From Isoetes taiwanensis (lineage: Eukaryota > Streptophyta > Lycopodiopsida > Isoetales > Isoetaceae), in NCBI GenBank assembly GCA_021234155.1, contig JAJEKV010000115.1:1348899-1412898 (forward strand): DNA of 64,000 nucleotides, in the 5' to 3' direction. Shown piece after piece: positions 47,901 through 62,300 of the stretch (its first letter is position 1; each line of letters begins with the position of its first letter). The position numbers and the translations under genes were made by a program. A model generated the notes under the pieces. The model was not told the DNA's origin and did no database searches. It was given only the letters and a program-made list of their open reading frames with translations.

Positions 47901-50900
47901 TACTTTTGCATGCACAGCACCATTAGGTCATGGAATGATTAGAAAGCGAAAATATCACTCATATACGGCAAAAGCGTGAAAATTGAGGAGCTTGACATAC
48001 GGCGCTAAAATATTACTGGCGTTATGCAATGCTAAAGTAGAAGTTTGTGTGTTTTAGGAGTTTATGTATTTTACCTTTAATTTAAGCGATTTACTCTTAC
48101 AGGAAATCTTGCGAAGTATCCCGGAGATATTGTTAAGCAAGAAACTTGATATTTGCTAAAGTAGATGTTATTTGCCTTGCTATATATTGTGGAAAACTCA
48201 TATTTCACATTCCCTACTACATCAAACATGTTGGTAGTAAGCGTGTGTCCGAAGCGTTGCGGACTAGCAGGTACTTACTTTATAAAACATGTCCCTTATC
48301 CTCGTGGTAGTTATTTTATTTCTTAAGAATGGGGCATTTATCATGCCACATATAACAACTCTTTTACATTCAAATGATTGCAACGTCTTTGCTTGGCTAG
48401 TTATTTACTTTAGTTATTGCTTTATAGATTGAAACCCGGCTACTTTATCTACTATAACAAATCTGATTTCCTAATTTGCAAAAAGATGACGAGTTGACTC
48501 AATGAGTGGCAATATTAGTCCTTAGAAAAAGCTAAGCAGGAAAAAGGCAAACAAAAGTTTAGAAAAAAATTGCTTGGAAACATCTAACGAATAGATGCGC
48601 AAATAAGAATCTTAAGCATCTTTTTGATGCAAGTATCCTATCGAACACTTGGCAAATGGGATCATACGCGTCTTTTAGATGCAGGTGTCTATCAAAACAC
48701 TGATTGGAGAAACAATTTATTTAGCAAGCATATATACATTACCCTCCTTCCCACCCCAAACTGTTTACTCCCTCCTCTCTCTCACAATTTAGACAATCAT
48801 GCATTGCACCAAATTCTCGAGGCATTAAATGAGCTTGCATCTACATTAGTTCTTTCAGAATGAGGCATGAGATTTGAAACAGGACACATTTTTGTACCTC
48901 TGCTAAACCTCTACCTTACTTCTATTTTCTCTCACTTTATTAATTAGGAACATAAACTCACTCCTTCATATTCCTTACAAACAGAGCAGGGCACAACACG
49001 TATTTGTAAGAAAAATCTCCTCTTTCATCCATTTCATTATTGTAGAGAATCTCCGTAGACATTAAACAAAGATCTATGTGCATTCCACAGACCTTGCAAA
49101 TTCTTGGCTTCTGTCATTGGTCTTTATGAAAGGCAAAGAGAGGAAAATATTGGATGGGGCTGAAAAGGTAATGTGACATGATTTAGTTTTCTAGCTGATA
49201 TTACAAAAGTTACCTATTAAGAAAATGTACCTGATTAATACTTGGCATCAGTCCATTATATAAGCTGAGCAGCCCCCAATAACTATGTGATACACTAGCA
49301 GGCAGCCCCCAATACACACCCATTCCATTAGCTTAATACACCATTCCAACAGCTTAATACTTTGCATTTGCCAGCATTGGGTCTAGATGGTATGTTCATA
49401 GAAGACAAAACTATCTAAAAGAACCATAACAGAAATGCAAACTACCTCTACTTTAAATTTGTCAAATCTGGACTGATGAGTAGCTCTGAATTGTACAGAA
49501 GCCATAGCAAAAAATATACAAGAAAATGCAAAATAGACATGGTTGCCTTGCTTTCCTTGCAGAAAGCCTATCACAATTCAATAACTCCTCAACACATCTT
49601 AAGGTATCTGCACAATCCAGAAGCAAACTTACTTATCTGCACATCTGCATGGGGTGCTTACAAAAGAAAATCGTTAATTTTTTATAGGAAGCTTTTGCCA
49701 GGCAGAAGAACTATAAGCCCTACATAGCGCACTAAAAAGATGACATGTTGCAGCAAGGGCCTGTTGCTCAAGCCTACAATTATTCCATCAATGGCAATGG
49801 CAAAAATGGCATTCTCACCAATTTTAGCTCATTAAACATCATGCCTGAGCCCACCATTGAATATATACAAAACCTCTTTTGCACTTTTAATTTTCAGTAT
49901 CTTTGCATCCTCTGATAGCTTCGTCACCATCAAAAACCACTTGTTATGACATGATAAAAGAAATCTTAGCCAGTAGAAGCCTACACAGCAAGAAAATCAG
50001 ATATTAATCTGCAGAAAATTTACTTCAAAGATTTTCTTAGAAAAACGCCTCTTGTAGACAAAAGTGAGTACTGTATACGAATATACACTGCTGGGGTAAT
50101 CATGTACAGGTAAATTTCCGTTAAAAAAAGGAGCATGAAAAAAGATAGAAATTTCTGTTCAAAAAACAAGCCAGGAGAAACATTTACTGCTTTGATCACA
50201 AATAAAATATGTATGATGATAAGTGGGAATTCAGTTATGCAGGTCATTAGAATGCTAAAACTGCAAAAGACAATTTTTGAAAGACAATAGGCTATTCCTC
50301 CAAGACAAAGGAGTGCACACTCCACCAGGGAGGTCCTTTAGAAGGAAATCAAATCCTTTGATATCAAATGTAGGGTAGATCAGCCAAGAGCAGTAGCAAG
50401 AGATTAGATCATCCAAGCATGATCTGAGTGATTTGAGCACGACTCCCTGGTTCGGCGTGCCTGCATGCAGATGAAAGCACAAACACGTCAATGGATGGCA
50501 AATAAATTTACAGCAAAAATTAACCCTAAATAGAAACCGGTCGCTGCAAGATGTTTTAAATCTGAAGCTCTAATACATGCCATCAGTACAACTAACTAGA
50601 CGGAATGGAGAGCGTACAAAATATTTTACTTTTACTTGGGCTTTCAGAGCTACTGCATCTGTGGAATGCAAGGAACGCAAGAATAGAAGAAAGGAGGATG
50701 AAAGGAAGGAGACAGCATCCTCGGCCTTAAAAAATTATTACACCTAGGCACCCCGTTCAATTATAACGGAGAAAAACACTTAACCTAAACCCACTTTTAA
50801 AATTTACTTGCCGGATTTACATTTCAGATTCCAAAATTTCCTTTTTCGCCCGGATTTTGAGTGTACACAGGCAGCGGAAGAAAAGGAGGATTTTAAACAC

Positions 50901-53344
50901 AATTTAAGTAAGTAGACTAGCTAAACGTGTGCGGCGTTGCGGGCACTAGTATCACAGTGTGTGTTTTTTGCACAAGCCTCTAAGCGTCCATATACTTGCT
51001 TAAGTTGTGCCTTATCTTGATATTAAGCCAAGATTGACATTATTTGATTTTGTATTTATTTTTGTTGTGAAATTTTTTGTAGGCGTATCATAACTGTGTT
51101 CATAAATTTCAATAGAAAACAATATTTATAAAAAGAAATGTGAGATTAATTTGCCTCAAAAGATAAAAAATTGGAAAAGGAAACGATATAAAACTTATAC
51201 TCAAAATGTCATCCCTTAAGTAGTTAAACACATTAACAAAGAATAGGTCACCGAAATCACAAACACAAAATCTTGTCTGGTTCATTTAAGTACATAGTTC
51301 ATGATAGAACTTCGAAATATGGATCCCTTTAGCGCGTACAAGAACTGTGTGTATTTTTGGATGCTTCCATGATACCTTTAGCTTCTCACATAGATAACAT
51401 CTTAGATGGGTAAAGAGTAAGTATATATATGTAAGTCATTGAGATTCAAAGCACTGATGTTTCACGATTTACATATGAGACAACTCCTCGAAGGTAGAGC
51501 ACAAGTATAATAGAATCAGAATATAAATCTCAAGAACAAAATGATTTATAGAAGCTTAAAATCGCAGCTCCATTACATATTCCATTTATATGAACTCCTT
51601 TAATCTTTAAAACACGATTCCTTGGAGTCTTGATGGATTTGTCATCTAATAAAAGAGTCTTCAAAGAGGTGGAGGTTAAGCCCAAAGCACTACATTGCAA
51701 TGCATGGTAGATACATGTACTCCATCCTCCCGCCTCACTCACTCAAGGCACATTCGCTATGAATAGGAAGTCATGATTAGTTGGATGAAGTGCTCCAACT
51801 TGTCGACCTGGAAATTAGGTGCAATGGGCTCCTCAATTTTTCACACTTGCTACCCCATACACATAGACATGGTATCTTACGTTCTCAGAAATCAAAGGGA
51901 AGGAGGAGAAATGAATAAAATGAGATGGGTGGTATTACGAGGGGAGGGAGAGGGAGGGAGGGAGGAGGATTCAATGCACATGTGAAACAAGCTATTTTCT
52001 CCAAATTATATAGGATTAGTCAAAATCTAGGCAGGTGAATAAACAGAACCCTCTTTTAATATGTATCACAGGTACAGAAGCTGCTGTACAAATTTTCCAA
52101 CATTGACATACATACCTCTTAAATAAAAGTATTTAAAGAAAAAGAGTCTATTGAACAGAGACAATCAACATTTACAGCATGATAGAAATAAACTTTTGAA
52201 AATGTAAGTGATCTAGTGATATGGTTTACAATGCAAACGTATTCCCAAGTATATGTATCTCTATGGATTTTTTGATATTGATGGTGTCTTCTATCATCAT
52301 TATTAATTCTTTAAGTTGGATTCTTGCGAGGAAGCTCTGTGAGGAATTTGCCCTTGTAATTTTGGTTGATCTATACGCCCTTGCAAATCAGGTATCTCTC
52401 CTTTTACTCCCATTAATAATGTCCTTTTTATCCATTTCTTATGAGTCCTTTTCTTCTCCATTGCTTTCATTTGCACCCCTAAATTATCTAGAGCCTTAAC
52501 ACCTAAAAAGCCCATTACGGTCGGCATGCATCAGAATCCTACTCATAATCTTACATTATGTTTTCATACTTACACTTATTCAAAATCCACTCTATCATCC
52601 ATCTTGATATGCTTCACTTAACCTTTAGCGTTTCTTGTGCAATTGCACAACATTATAACTCAAAAATAAAAAGATTGTATTGATTTCTTTTTATGAATAT
52701 CCTCTAACCCATTTTGTACTTTAATGTAAGGACTCATTTCTTCATATGTGCAATGATACCGGCTTCATAATCATTGCATCAGTAGGTGCTTAACATCATT
52801 GTGTGTCATTGTAACATATTACAGGATATTGACTTTTCACAATACAAATTTAATCACGATTTTCATTTGTCTATTAAGCCAAGGTGAAGACTTGCGCCAC
52901 ACTTTCGATGAAGCTTTAAGATGCCATAAAGGAACATTGCACTCTCCTAGTGATGGGAATAATCTAGTGTCTTTGCATCTACCAAAAATTTACAATTAAA
53001 TTAGAAGAAATACATTTGGAAAGGACCTTCCCTCTTCTTTTGCTCACGGCATTTTATGGCCTTTATTATTATTTCCATATACACCTCCACGTAAAGTAGA
53101 AGATGGATATATGCTTTGTAATATTTCATATGCATATCACGTAAAAAGTAGAAGATGAATATAGTATGTAAAAGTAGGAAGAAATATACATATGGGCCGT
53201 ATAGTGCTAATGTAAAACAAATCATTTTCCGAATAACAACAAAAATATATAACTCAAGCAAAGTATTGCATGGAGGCATATATATACCCACTTGTAGGTG
53301 CACATCATTTATATAGCCAATAGAAAAAATGTAGATTGCAGCAA

Positions 53345-53400
53345 GGATTTGAACCTTTGATATGTCATACCAACATAGCGAGCATAAAAGACTCAAGCTA
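53345..53400 (-). mobile_element. Possible SINE head (minus strand)
   Basis: GGTTCAAATCC on the minus strand (53355-53345) is a perfect B box. Upstream (toward 53400) GCTCGCTATGTTGGTATGAC is SINE-like, but the A box is weak (TAGCTTGAGTC). Confidence 0.3.
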
Positions 53401-56400
53401 TAAAAACAAAAAGACCATTGAGGATTGGCTAATCAGGTATATCTATCATTGAACTCATGTGGCGGTTAGGGTGCATAAAAGGTCAAAGATGACATTTATC
53501 ATTCAACTTTGCCATGGCATGTCTTACAAACATTGAGATATCTAAGGCTTAGATGCATCTACATTTCTTAAAATAGTAGAAGATCGTCTGAACACCAACA
53601 TCTGAATCAACTCGATGAAACTACATTTGCTTTTTTCCTTGTCCTACCATTTTAGAAATTCAAAAAATCAAAAATAATATAGAGATTTATACATTACTTT
53701 CCTTCAGGATAAGCTCCGACATCTCTGACTCTGCAAATTAAAACTTTTATATCCGACCCCAAATCCCACCTTTCTAGATATTTGTATTTTACCAATGGAT
53801 AAAATTGATTCAGCCCTTCCGCTATTCTGCAGAGACCTAATCATATAGAAATGTAAAGATCTCAAATTGTTCATCTTAAACCTTAGCTTACTGGGTGGTC
53901 AGTGAAATTATAGCTCTGCAATAAGGACCGTCATGTGACTTTGTGGTGGACATAGGATGTGGACTGAGACAGAGAGCAGGCATCAGTGGAATGGTACTGA
54001 CCCAAGAGAGGTGGGGTGGCTTTGAGTCGTTGAGTGTATGACTATGAAAGGTGGGCGATGCTTGTTGGATATTAGGCAGGGCATTTTCTGCAGATGACTT
54101 GTTGGGAATCTCCATTCTCTGGGGTAAAGGCATATCAGCCATAATGACAAATTAAGGTCTTTCCAATGATGCTCAATATGGCGATAAATTAAGGTCTTTC
54201 CAAATGATATCTGTGATGATGACAGTTAAGATTTTCATATGCAGAGTGATATTGGTTCGATTCATTTCAAGAATACAAGATCCAAGGAAAGCCATGTTGG
54301 CTATGACTATATATTTGCATGTACTAGCTTGAAGGGGTCTAACAATGCTTTAGACAAAGAATCGATGCCCTAACATATAATCGGTGAAATAAAGATAATA
54401 TTTCGAGTAGGTTGACGCAATGCAGCTTTTGATTCCAAAGAACATATTGACAGAAGCTGGAAGGTTTGCTGCACGTGCTAGATGAATCTATTGATCCCTA
54501 ACAATATACAATCACCCACCCGTCATGCCATCACCATCGGTCGATAAGAGGTGGGTTGCTTCTTCGATCTCTCCGTCGTGATGCTCTGTGATCTTTTGGC
54601 TTGGAAGGGTCCATTGATTGCGTAGATTTCTGTGATGGATTAAGCTGATTAAAATGCCAAATGTAACATTTTTTGGGATCTAAATCCTGATCTGATACAT
54701 CTAATGATAATCTCGTCTATTTGTTGCTAAAATGATGAATCATGACAATGACAACAAGAGTTTTATAAAAGGCCAAGAACAATGGAATATATTGGCCAAG
54801 CTTCCTTTGTTTCCATGGCTCCTATTGTTTCCATGACTTCTGCATGCAGAGCCCTGACACAAATTTGACGGCCTGTGCATTTGGGTGCTGTAGGTAGAAG
54901 GTGGAAGGAAGAACTTTTGTTTGTAGCGTTTGCTTTGAAATGTGGCAAGAAATGGTTGGTTGACTTGCTAGCTCAGGGAACCCTAGCGGAATAAGAAGAG
55001 CGTCACCTCTGTTTTGGCCCTAAAACGTCGCTTGCCGTGCTGCATCCACGGTGACCTGCATGATTTAGCACTTGCTTTCAGGCCTCTGTGATGCTTTCTT
55101 GTCCATTTGATCATGGCTTCGGAGGTTGATAAAACATTGCAATGGTACAGCGTGTTCTTATGATAGTTTTACCTCCTGGAAGAAGTAGGAAGTACTTTTC
55201 GGAAGGAAATGCCTTTTCAAATCTTTGCGATTTTCGGGGAAAATCTTTAGATTTTATAAATGCCTCAAAATCATAGGGAAGAGTAATTGCCTTTATGCGA
55301 TTTGGCAGGAAGAAATCATGCAGTCCGCTCGATTCAGTCACTCTGACCATTGGGTGGCTGCTGGGTCCAGGCCATGGATTCTGCGGTGGGCTCCGAGAGG
55401 CAGGATGTAAGGAGGGCCCTGAGCAAACAGGAAGAAAATGCCCAAGAGTCATGATGGCCTTTGAGAGTGGCCATTCGGCGTCAGGCAGAATCTGAGCACT
55501 TGGTAGAATTGGGCTAGTGGCGTGTGGGGCGTTTAATTATCTTTGGGCATGTGTTTCATAGGCCTTTCGCGTCTATACCGTTGATATAAACAGATCGGGA
55601 CAATATTTGCTTTTGTAATTTTGTTGATTTGTCTGTCTTGATTGTCATCAATGTATTAACTGGTTTATCAATTCTAATGAGTCTTTATGACAGATGTGAT
55701 TGGAAATCTTTGGATCATGATTATGACAAAGTAGATGATGCACAAGGTGCATGGCTCATTTGGTTCATGATGGGTCTGATATTCCAAATGCTCCATTCCA
55801 TTTGGATGCTCCATCTTCCATTCCATGAATCTCAGTAGGGAATTTAGAGTAGAATGCAGTGAGGTCTGTTGATTGAGATTGCTGACGTCTCCGATATCAA
55901 GCCATTAGGACAGCTCATCTTAGAAGGTAGACTGTGCAGTGGAATGGGATCTCACCGAGGAGATGATACAAAATGGGTTCCATTCGTATTCGATACATGT
56001 AGGTTCTTTCTTTTCAAGACACCAGTGTGCACTGATGTTGTTTCTCCTTCGATAAGACAAATAATTGATTGGTCAAAGGCACTTTCATATTTACCCTAAT
56101 AGATAAAAACATCATCCACTCCATCCGGCGTCGATGGCGTTCCATGGATGGAATGATCCAAATGAAGTCCATCCCAATTTGTTGGATGAATTCCATGACA
56201 ATACCGTCGATTCCATCTTGGGCTCCATTCCATCGATTTCCATGACATTGCTTGGTGGTATTTTTTGATTCCCCAATGCCATGACCCAAGAGCCGTGGGC
56301 AAAATGCTTGTTAGCGTGATAGCTCTGTCACCTTTTAGGCATTTGGGCATACTGAGGGACCAAGAATAAACATCTGCATGGATAAAGTGAAGTAAATGCG

Positions 56401-59400
56401 TAAGACAAAGAAATAAAATAAAGAATCAATGAAAGAAATGAGACATTCAAATATTAGGCTCCATTGGGGGTTCTTTCCATTATCTTGATGGAAATTGGGC
56501 ATCCTCCATCCTTCGATGATTAAGGTACCTTTATGTGGATTCCATAGAGTGACTAAAATGGGTTTTGGCAAATGCAAACCAGCCATTTCCATCGTTTGGC
56601 CGGGACTGATGATTCGTCATTTTGAAATTTGGTGGCCGAGTGCATGCGTTCCAAGATGGAAGTTGCATTGACTGGCACCAAAGGGTGAAATATAGACACT
56701 CTCAATATTTTCGATGACAGTCTGTCTATGATGGTTCCATTCAGAGGTCCTTTGGCCCTCAACAACATGACAATCTATTCTTGACCTTCGATGTCAGTTG
56801 ATAGATCCATGATTTCGCATTCAAATTCATGGATAGACCCATCATTCCTCATCCATTTCGATCATTAGTCAATGATGTGACAATACTCATCTTGTTTCCA
56901 TCTGCATCCATCATTTGGTGTGCTTCGGACAATGGGATGCACGGTTGACATCAGAATCATTTCAAGTCCATGTGACATTTCGTCTCTTCAAGAGACATGT
57001 GCGTCCTTGATGGGAATCTTGGTTTCAGGGCTCTCCCAGCTGTGAGAGATAGTCGACAAATGCCCTTTGCTCTTCAGTCCTCCATTGTGTTTCATTGCCA
57101 TATTTATGTTGGGCTTATGTTTCCTCGACATAGTCCATATGTAAGGTACTTCAATTTGGGGTTGATTTCCATAAATTCCATTGGAACTTTGTGAAAATCT
57201 CCTCCTAAACAACAATAGACCCTCCAGATAATTTGACATGACATCCATGATTCTATCGATTCTTCTAGGCATGCGTCATTGAGATATCGTCCCTTCCATG
57301 ATCATCATTCCATTAAATATACATCAGTTTCCTTTCAGCTGCTTTTGATGTCATCTGTGTTTTATGGGGCATCCGGACTATATAGCAGTGTGGATTTCCA
57401 ATGAAATTGGATGCAATTGGGAGGAAGCAATTTGCAAGTGTGTGCCTGCATGAACATGAGACAGCATGGTGTTGAAAACTCTTTCTGATCCACTTAGCAG
57501 ACAAGGGCAGTCCTTTTCCAGCATCCGTGTCATGGATCTGGTCGAATAATCGTTGATGGTATATGATCCACAACTTCTTCATATTTCAAGGCACCTCATC
57601 CGAAATATCATATATGGATCTATTACCATTTCGGGAGAATGAATTCAAACTCTCAGATCGTCCATTGATTCATGGTCTTCCATTGTCTAGAACTCCACGA
57701 TGTGATATATATTAGGCCTTCAATGTGTAGATTAGGTCCATTAGGCTATGATGGCACATTGATAAACCATGCATTATATAAGAACATGGTGATTTACTTG
57801 ATTAGCAAAGTGCTTGGCAGTGTTGTGTTATGCATTGGTTTTGCTGGGTAGCTACTTCAGGCATCGTTGTACAACATGTGGGGTAGTGCTTCATTCAAAC
57901 TAAGACCAATGGTCTTTCTTGTAAGGGGAGCCTAAACTATGCATTGTGTCTGGACCATGTTTGTAAGGTGTGCATGCAGATGGTTTCCATGGCATCCTGG
58001 GCTTATGGGAATCTCTCGTAGGTCGTTTAGAAGTGTTTGTCGGTTGCTTGATAATTCTCAAGAGTCTAGCTCAGCCAAACCGGGCCGATATTTCATCCAG
58101 GTAATTTGTAAGTTTTGTTTTCCTCTCCATAAAGTTCTACCATATCGGGTGATCGATGTGCATTTGCATTTCCATCTGATCTTGAGACTCTTGATATCTT
58201 CCATTGTATCTTGAATCCTCTTCAATGGCATGTGTCCCAAAATTGTCTCATCCAGTGGGTGTGATTGTGCCATCTCTGGGGTGTTCTGATCTTGGATAAG
58301 AATCATGGAACATTCAGTCACCATCATGGGTCATTATGATTGCAATTATGATCCATGATGTCTTCATTCGAGGCTATTTTTGGTTCTGATTTGTAACATA
58401 AAATCTGAGACTATTAAGGGTTCTTAGTATTTTTATGCCAACCTGCGTTCAAAGGTTCTTGGGGTTTTATCATATAAGTTCATAAAGATTGACAAGAATA
58501 TCATTCAGGGGCTTGTTCTTGGCATTTTTATTCTCATGATGTCATCTTCAATGGAAATGGATTGATTTGGATTTGGATGTGCGTTGATTTGTTTATGGAG
58601 TCAACTTGGATTCAAGGCACTATTGCAGGTCGATTCATTTTGGTAATTTGGTTTGGATTGTCATAGATTTAAAATAACAACCTTAAATTCCCAATGATGA
58701 CCCTAGTTTATCGATTTCATATTCTTGTAGTATGTGCATCAAGACACAAGTGTTAAATTGTTCATGTGGAAATGGCCTAAAGATTGATTTATATTATTTG
58801 ATTATTCTCCATTCTAAACAGATGGATTCCAATTGACATTAAGATTCCATTGGGATCAATGATGGATACCTCCTTTGGATCTATGATTCTGGAGAAACAT
58901 GGATTTCAATGGCCCATTTAATTTGGAACATTGAATAATAAATTTGAATAATAAAATTCCATTGCATCCATTAGGCATTCCATTGGCTTATTTGGTTGAG
59001 CCAACCTGTTGTCTCTTTCCTTGTCCTTTCAAGATCAAAGTCCATGATAAATTCCATTTCGGTTTATCTAATGGTTTCTGATTCTGTTTCGGGTTCATGA
59101 AATCGGAAGGTTTAAGGTTGATATGTGGACATAGCATTTGATGATTAATATCCACTCCATAATGGGTATTTGACCTTGTCATTAGACGCATTCCAATTTG
59201 ATTTTTGGATGATGGGGATATATGGTGGGGCTGCTTGCACCCTGTCCATTGATTCCCTTTTAATGACTTCCATCACCAGGGTGAGGCCTTTCCATTCCAT
59301 TTATATCAATTGAAACAATTTTGTGACATGGGTTGATGGATCCACCAAGTCTGTGTTGCATCTGGATCAGTATTCCTTGTTTCAGCTTTGCCTCAATGGA

Positions 59401-60447
59401 TGTTTGATGTTTCTGTAGCCCTGACAGGTAAAACTATTGTAATTATATTTCAGATTCAGAGTTGTATGATGCTCCTATTTCTTGTGATATGCTGATTGTG
59501 TTTCAGATCTACATTTAATGGGCTGCTCTTGGGTCCATTGCCCTGGGTCAGATTCTTTCATGAAACTCCTTTTCATGGTTTTCTGGGCCGTCCATGATCG
59601 ACCTGGTGTCATGGACTCATAGTGGGTTGGTTCAGGTTGCTGGTAAATGTTAGCGTTGCTTAATGATTTGATTGCATTGGCAGACTTGGGTGCGGTGCGG
59701 TATGCTTAATATGCTGAAAGAAATGTATAATCCTGGGCTGGGATGGTCAGAAGAGACAGGAGAGGTTGGTGATGGAATGGTTAGTTTGGTTTCATTCCTA
59801 AATGTGGGCAACGGTGGGGAGGCAGCATGTGAACATGCCTCTATACAAAATCGGCCGTAAGATAGAAGGGGAAATGAAGGGGAGATTCCAGCTCAGGCTG
59901 CCCCTCAGGTCTGGAAGGGCTCCTGGAATGAGGTGAGACCAGCCTTGGAATGGGGTGAGGCAGCAGGCAGCGTTTTGAGGCTTTGTTCCCTTGGTCAGGT
60001 GTGAGAGACAAAATCCATAGGCCTTGGGTGGGAGAAATCATCTTGAAATCCATTGAGAAAGATGTTTGTACCTGTAAATGTCACTGATGTAAGAATCCTC
60101 TGTTTCTAGAAAAACCATTCCTCGATGCTTGTCTTACTTGAACTTGTGGATGCTTATGCTTCGGCAGATGTTTCAAATGGATAGATCAGAATGTTGAGCA
60201 AATGTGCCCGAAACTTGGCATAGACCTCTGCTTGCCTCTTCAGCTTGGCCTCTAGCATTCCATGACCTCTGCTTGTCCGACTCTGATTAGTGTTTTAAGA
60301 TAGTTTCAGAAAATTTCAAAATGCTGCTCAGGAAGAAATGCCTTCTTCGGTGCTTGGGAAAATGCTTTGAGATCTAAAACTCCATGGCTGGGTCTCCTTT
60401 CCACAGTGGGTTTCCATTTTTGAGATGAATGAGATAAAACATCATAC

Positions 60448-60969
60448 CTACTTTGTTGGCCGTTGGGTGCTTGGCCGAATCCTAGGCCACTTTGGGTTGG
60501 GGTGGGCAAGGGGGCGGATGGGAGGAGAAATCATAGGAGAAAGGGGTGACAGGGGTGTGATGCTTTGGCCAGGTGGCCCTTTCAGTCTCTTCAAGAGCCA
60601 GGCACTGGGGTATAAATTGGACTGATGACGGGTGCTTGATGGATGATGGGTTGCTTCAATGTCTGTTTCGACTCCACAATGATCCATGGGCAGCACGGCA
60701 TCATTAGCGTCCATGTCGAACTGATAAAATGATGATTCAACATTGTTTTTCTTCCATTCGTCGATGATGAACTGGTTTGTGGTTCGTTGGAAGATGTTTT
60801 GGGGATGGGGGATTCTGCTTCCATTCTTCGATGGGTGTGATGACAGTTCTTCGATTTCCATTCTCGATTCTGGGTCCATGATAATCGATGATGATTCGAT
60901 GATTCGCATTCCATGGACATGATCGATTTGATTATACATTGGATGAGGCATGATGCGATACTGATTCAT
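60448..60969 (-). CDS. Hypothetical protein frame of 173 codons in low-complexity DNA
   Basis: The longest frame in the 54.7-62.3 kb region, starting MNQYRIMPHPMYNQIDHVHG. It is rich in Ser, Pro, His, Asn and Met and contains charged phrases (MEIEELSS, IIDEWKKNN, FDMDANDAV) not expected of pure simple sequence. The C-terminus is proline-rich (PLSPLSPMISPPIRPL). No domain is recognised, no splice context is clear, and the neighbouring frames (60932-61228, 61257-61580, 58058-58327, all minus) do not join to it in phase. It may be a fragment of an intrinsically disordered protein or chance. Confidence 0.2.
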   Translation of the reverse strand: MNQYRIMPHPMYNQIDHVHGMRIIESSSIIMDPESRMEIEELSSHPSKNGSRIPHPQNIFQRTTNQFIIDEWKKNNVESSFYQFDMDANDAVLPMDHCGVETDIEATHHPSSTRHQSNLYPSAWLLKRLKGPPGQSITPLSPLSPMISPPIRPLAHPNPKWPRIRPSTQRPTK

Positions 60970-61800
60970 TGATGATTTGATGGATTATCCATTGTAGGTG
61001 GCGTGGGCTGATGATGATGAACATGATTCCAATTTGGCATAGCATAAATGGCTGCATGTTTGGCATGGGGGGCATGTGTGGACTTGGGGTTGGGGATTGG
61101 GGTTGGATGGGGGGTGTGATTTGATGATTCCATGATGACATTTGATTTGATTCCATTCCATTGTTTGACATAGGGTTTGGGTTTGGTGGGTGGTGATTTG
61201 ACATTTGTGACATGATTCCATTTGACATTCCATTGGTGATTCCATGGATTGGTTGATTAGATGATCAATGAGATTATGATGTCCTTTCCATTAGCTTCCA
61301 TTCGGGGTGGCTTGAGATTGAGAATGAAGGCAGGATTATTGTTGGTTGTGCTTGGCCGATAGATCAATGTGGTCTTTGACATAGATGATGGATCCATGAG
61401 ACTGGGTTGATTCAAATCTCCATTGGGGAGATGGCATTCAAATCTATGATAAAATGGAAAATGAGCAGTTGGAATCCTTTGTTTGATTCTGGTTGTAGAC
61501 GTCTTGGATTGGATCTTGGTTCTAGACTTCCATAAAATCATTCGGTGGAAGAATATATTTCCGGAAAGATTATCTTTCATTCGATTATATTTTCGGGGGG
61601 TCTTCCATGACCGGTTTCGGTTTTAGGATTTGTGTGTCACTCTGGCTTCTGTATCATGGCTCATGTGATGATTTCATCCATGGCTGTGTGATGGGAGGCA
61701 GTCTGGAGCCCTGATGTTGTCCTTATAGGAATGGGGTGGGTCCATGATTTTGTTTCCATTCAGGCAGGGTCAGGCCTAAGATTACTTCCATTTCGACTGA

Positions 61801-62267
61801 TGACTGATTTGATGGTGTCTAACCTCAAATGCTACATGGATTCCATTGAAGATGCAAGGTTGTTGATCTGAAGATGCTGGGGGTGCTGCCTTTCCATTCC
61901 TAGGCTTGGCAGAGCCAGGCTGGTGATTCTGTAGGCAGATGGTCTCCAGGCTCCAACCAAACCTTGATGATTGCTCAGGCTCAGGCTCAGAGGCCTCTGG
62001 CCTGGGCTCCCTCTGTGGGACCGTTTCCTGTGAATGGGATCAGATTTTGTTTCTTGGGTTTGATTTGTGATTCTTGGAAGACATCTTGGGAGCCCGTGCA
62101 GTGGCCAAGGCCAGAGCACCCACAATAAGTGATGAAATGTTTCCAAAGAGCATTTCGTAATATGTTGTATGAACCGTGCCGTAAATAAAAGATAAAGCGT
62201 TGAATTGACCCATGGCGGGTTGGTGATTTGAATGGCAGAGATGATAATGGTTTTTTAAGTTGATCAC
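61801..62267 (-). other. Coding-like minus-strand stretch
   Basis: Frames 62267-62040 and, shifted, onward to about 61800 read MSSKNHKSNPRNK, PQREPRPEASEPEPEQSS, then FGWSLETICLQNHQPGS and AKPRNGKAAPPASSDQQPC: a charged, Pro/Glu/Ser-rich disordered-looking segment. Family unknown. The frame is interrupted by a stop near 62037. Confidence 0.2.
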
Positions 62268-62300
62268 GTTTTTATTATGTCCTATTAGATCAACACCAAT

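Larger units (their letters stand above)
44291..54700. other. Long AT-rich stretch, no gene seen
   Basis: About 10 kb with no convincing exon. Small structures: a perfect 9-bp-stem hairpin at 44918-44940; an isolated B-box-like GGTTCAAATCC at 47435-47445; a two-unit repeat (TTTTGATGCAAGT / TTTTAGATGCAGGT with TATC..AACACT) near 48617-48705; a duplicated GCAGCCCCCAATA near 49270-49315; a GGGAGGGAGGGAGG run near 51944-51968; and a minus-strand B-box-like site at 53345-53355. Confidence 0.4.
54701..62300. repeat. Region of cryptic simplicity rich in ATTCCAT / GATTCC words
   Basis: From about 55.7 to 61.6 kb the plus strand is saturated with ATTCCAT, CCATTCC, GATTCCAT, TCCATGA and related words without a fixed period (dense examples: 56100-56260, 58830-59000, 61120-61260). 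On the minus strand this gives ATGGAAT and a near-continuous series of open frames. Whether this is decayed satellite DNA or a composition-biased gene remnant cannot be decided by eye. Confidence 0.55.
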
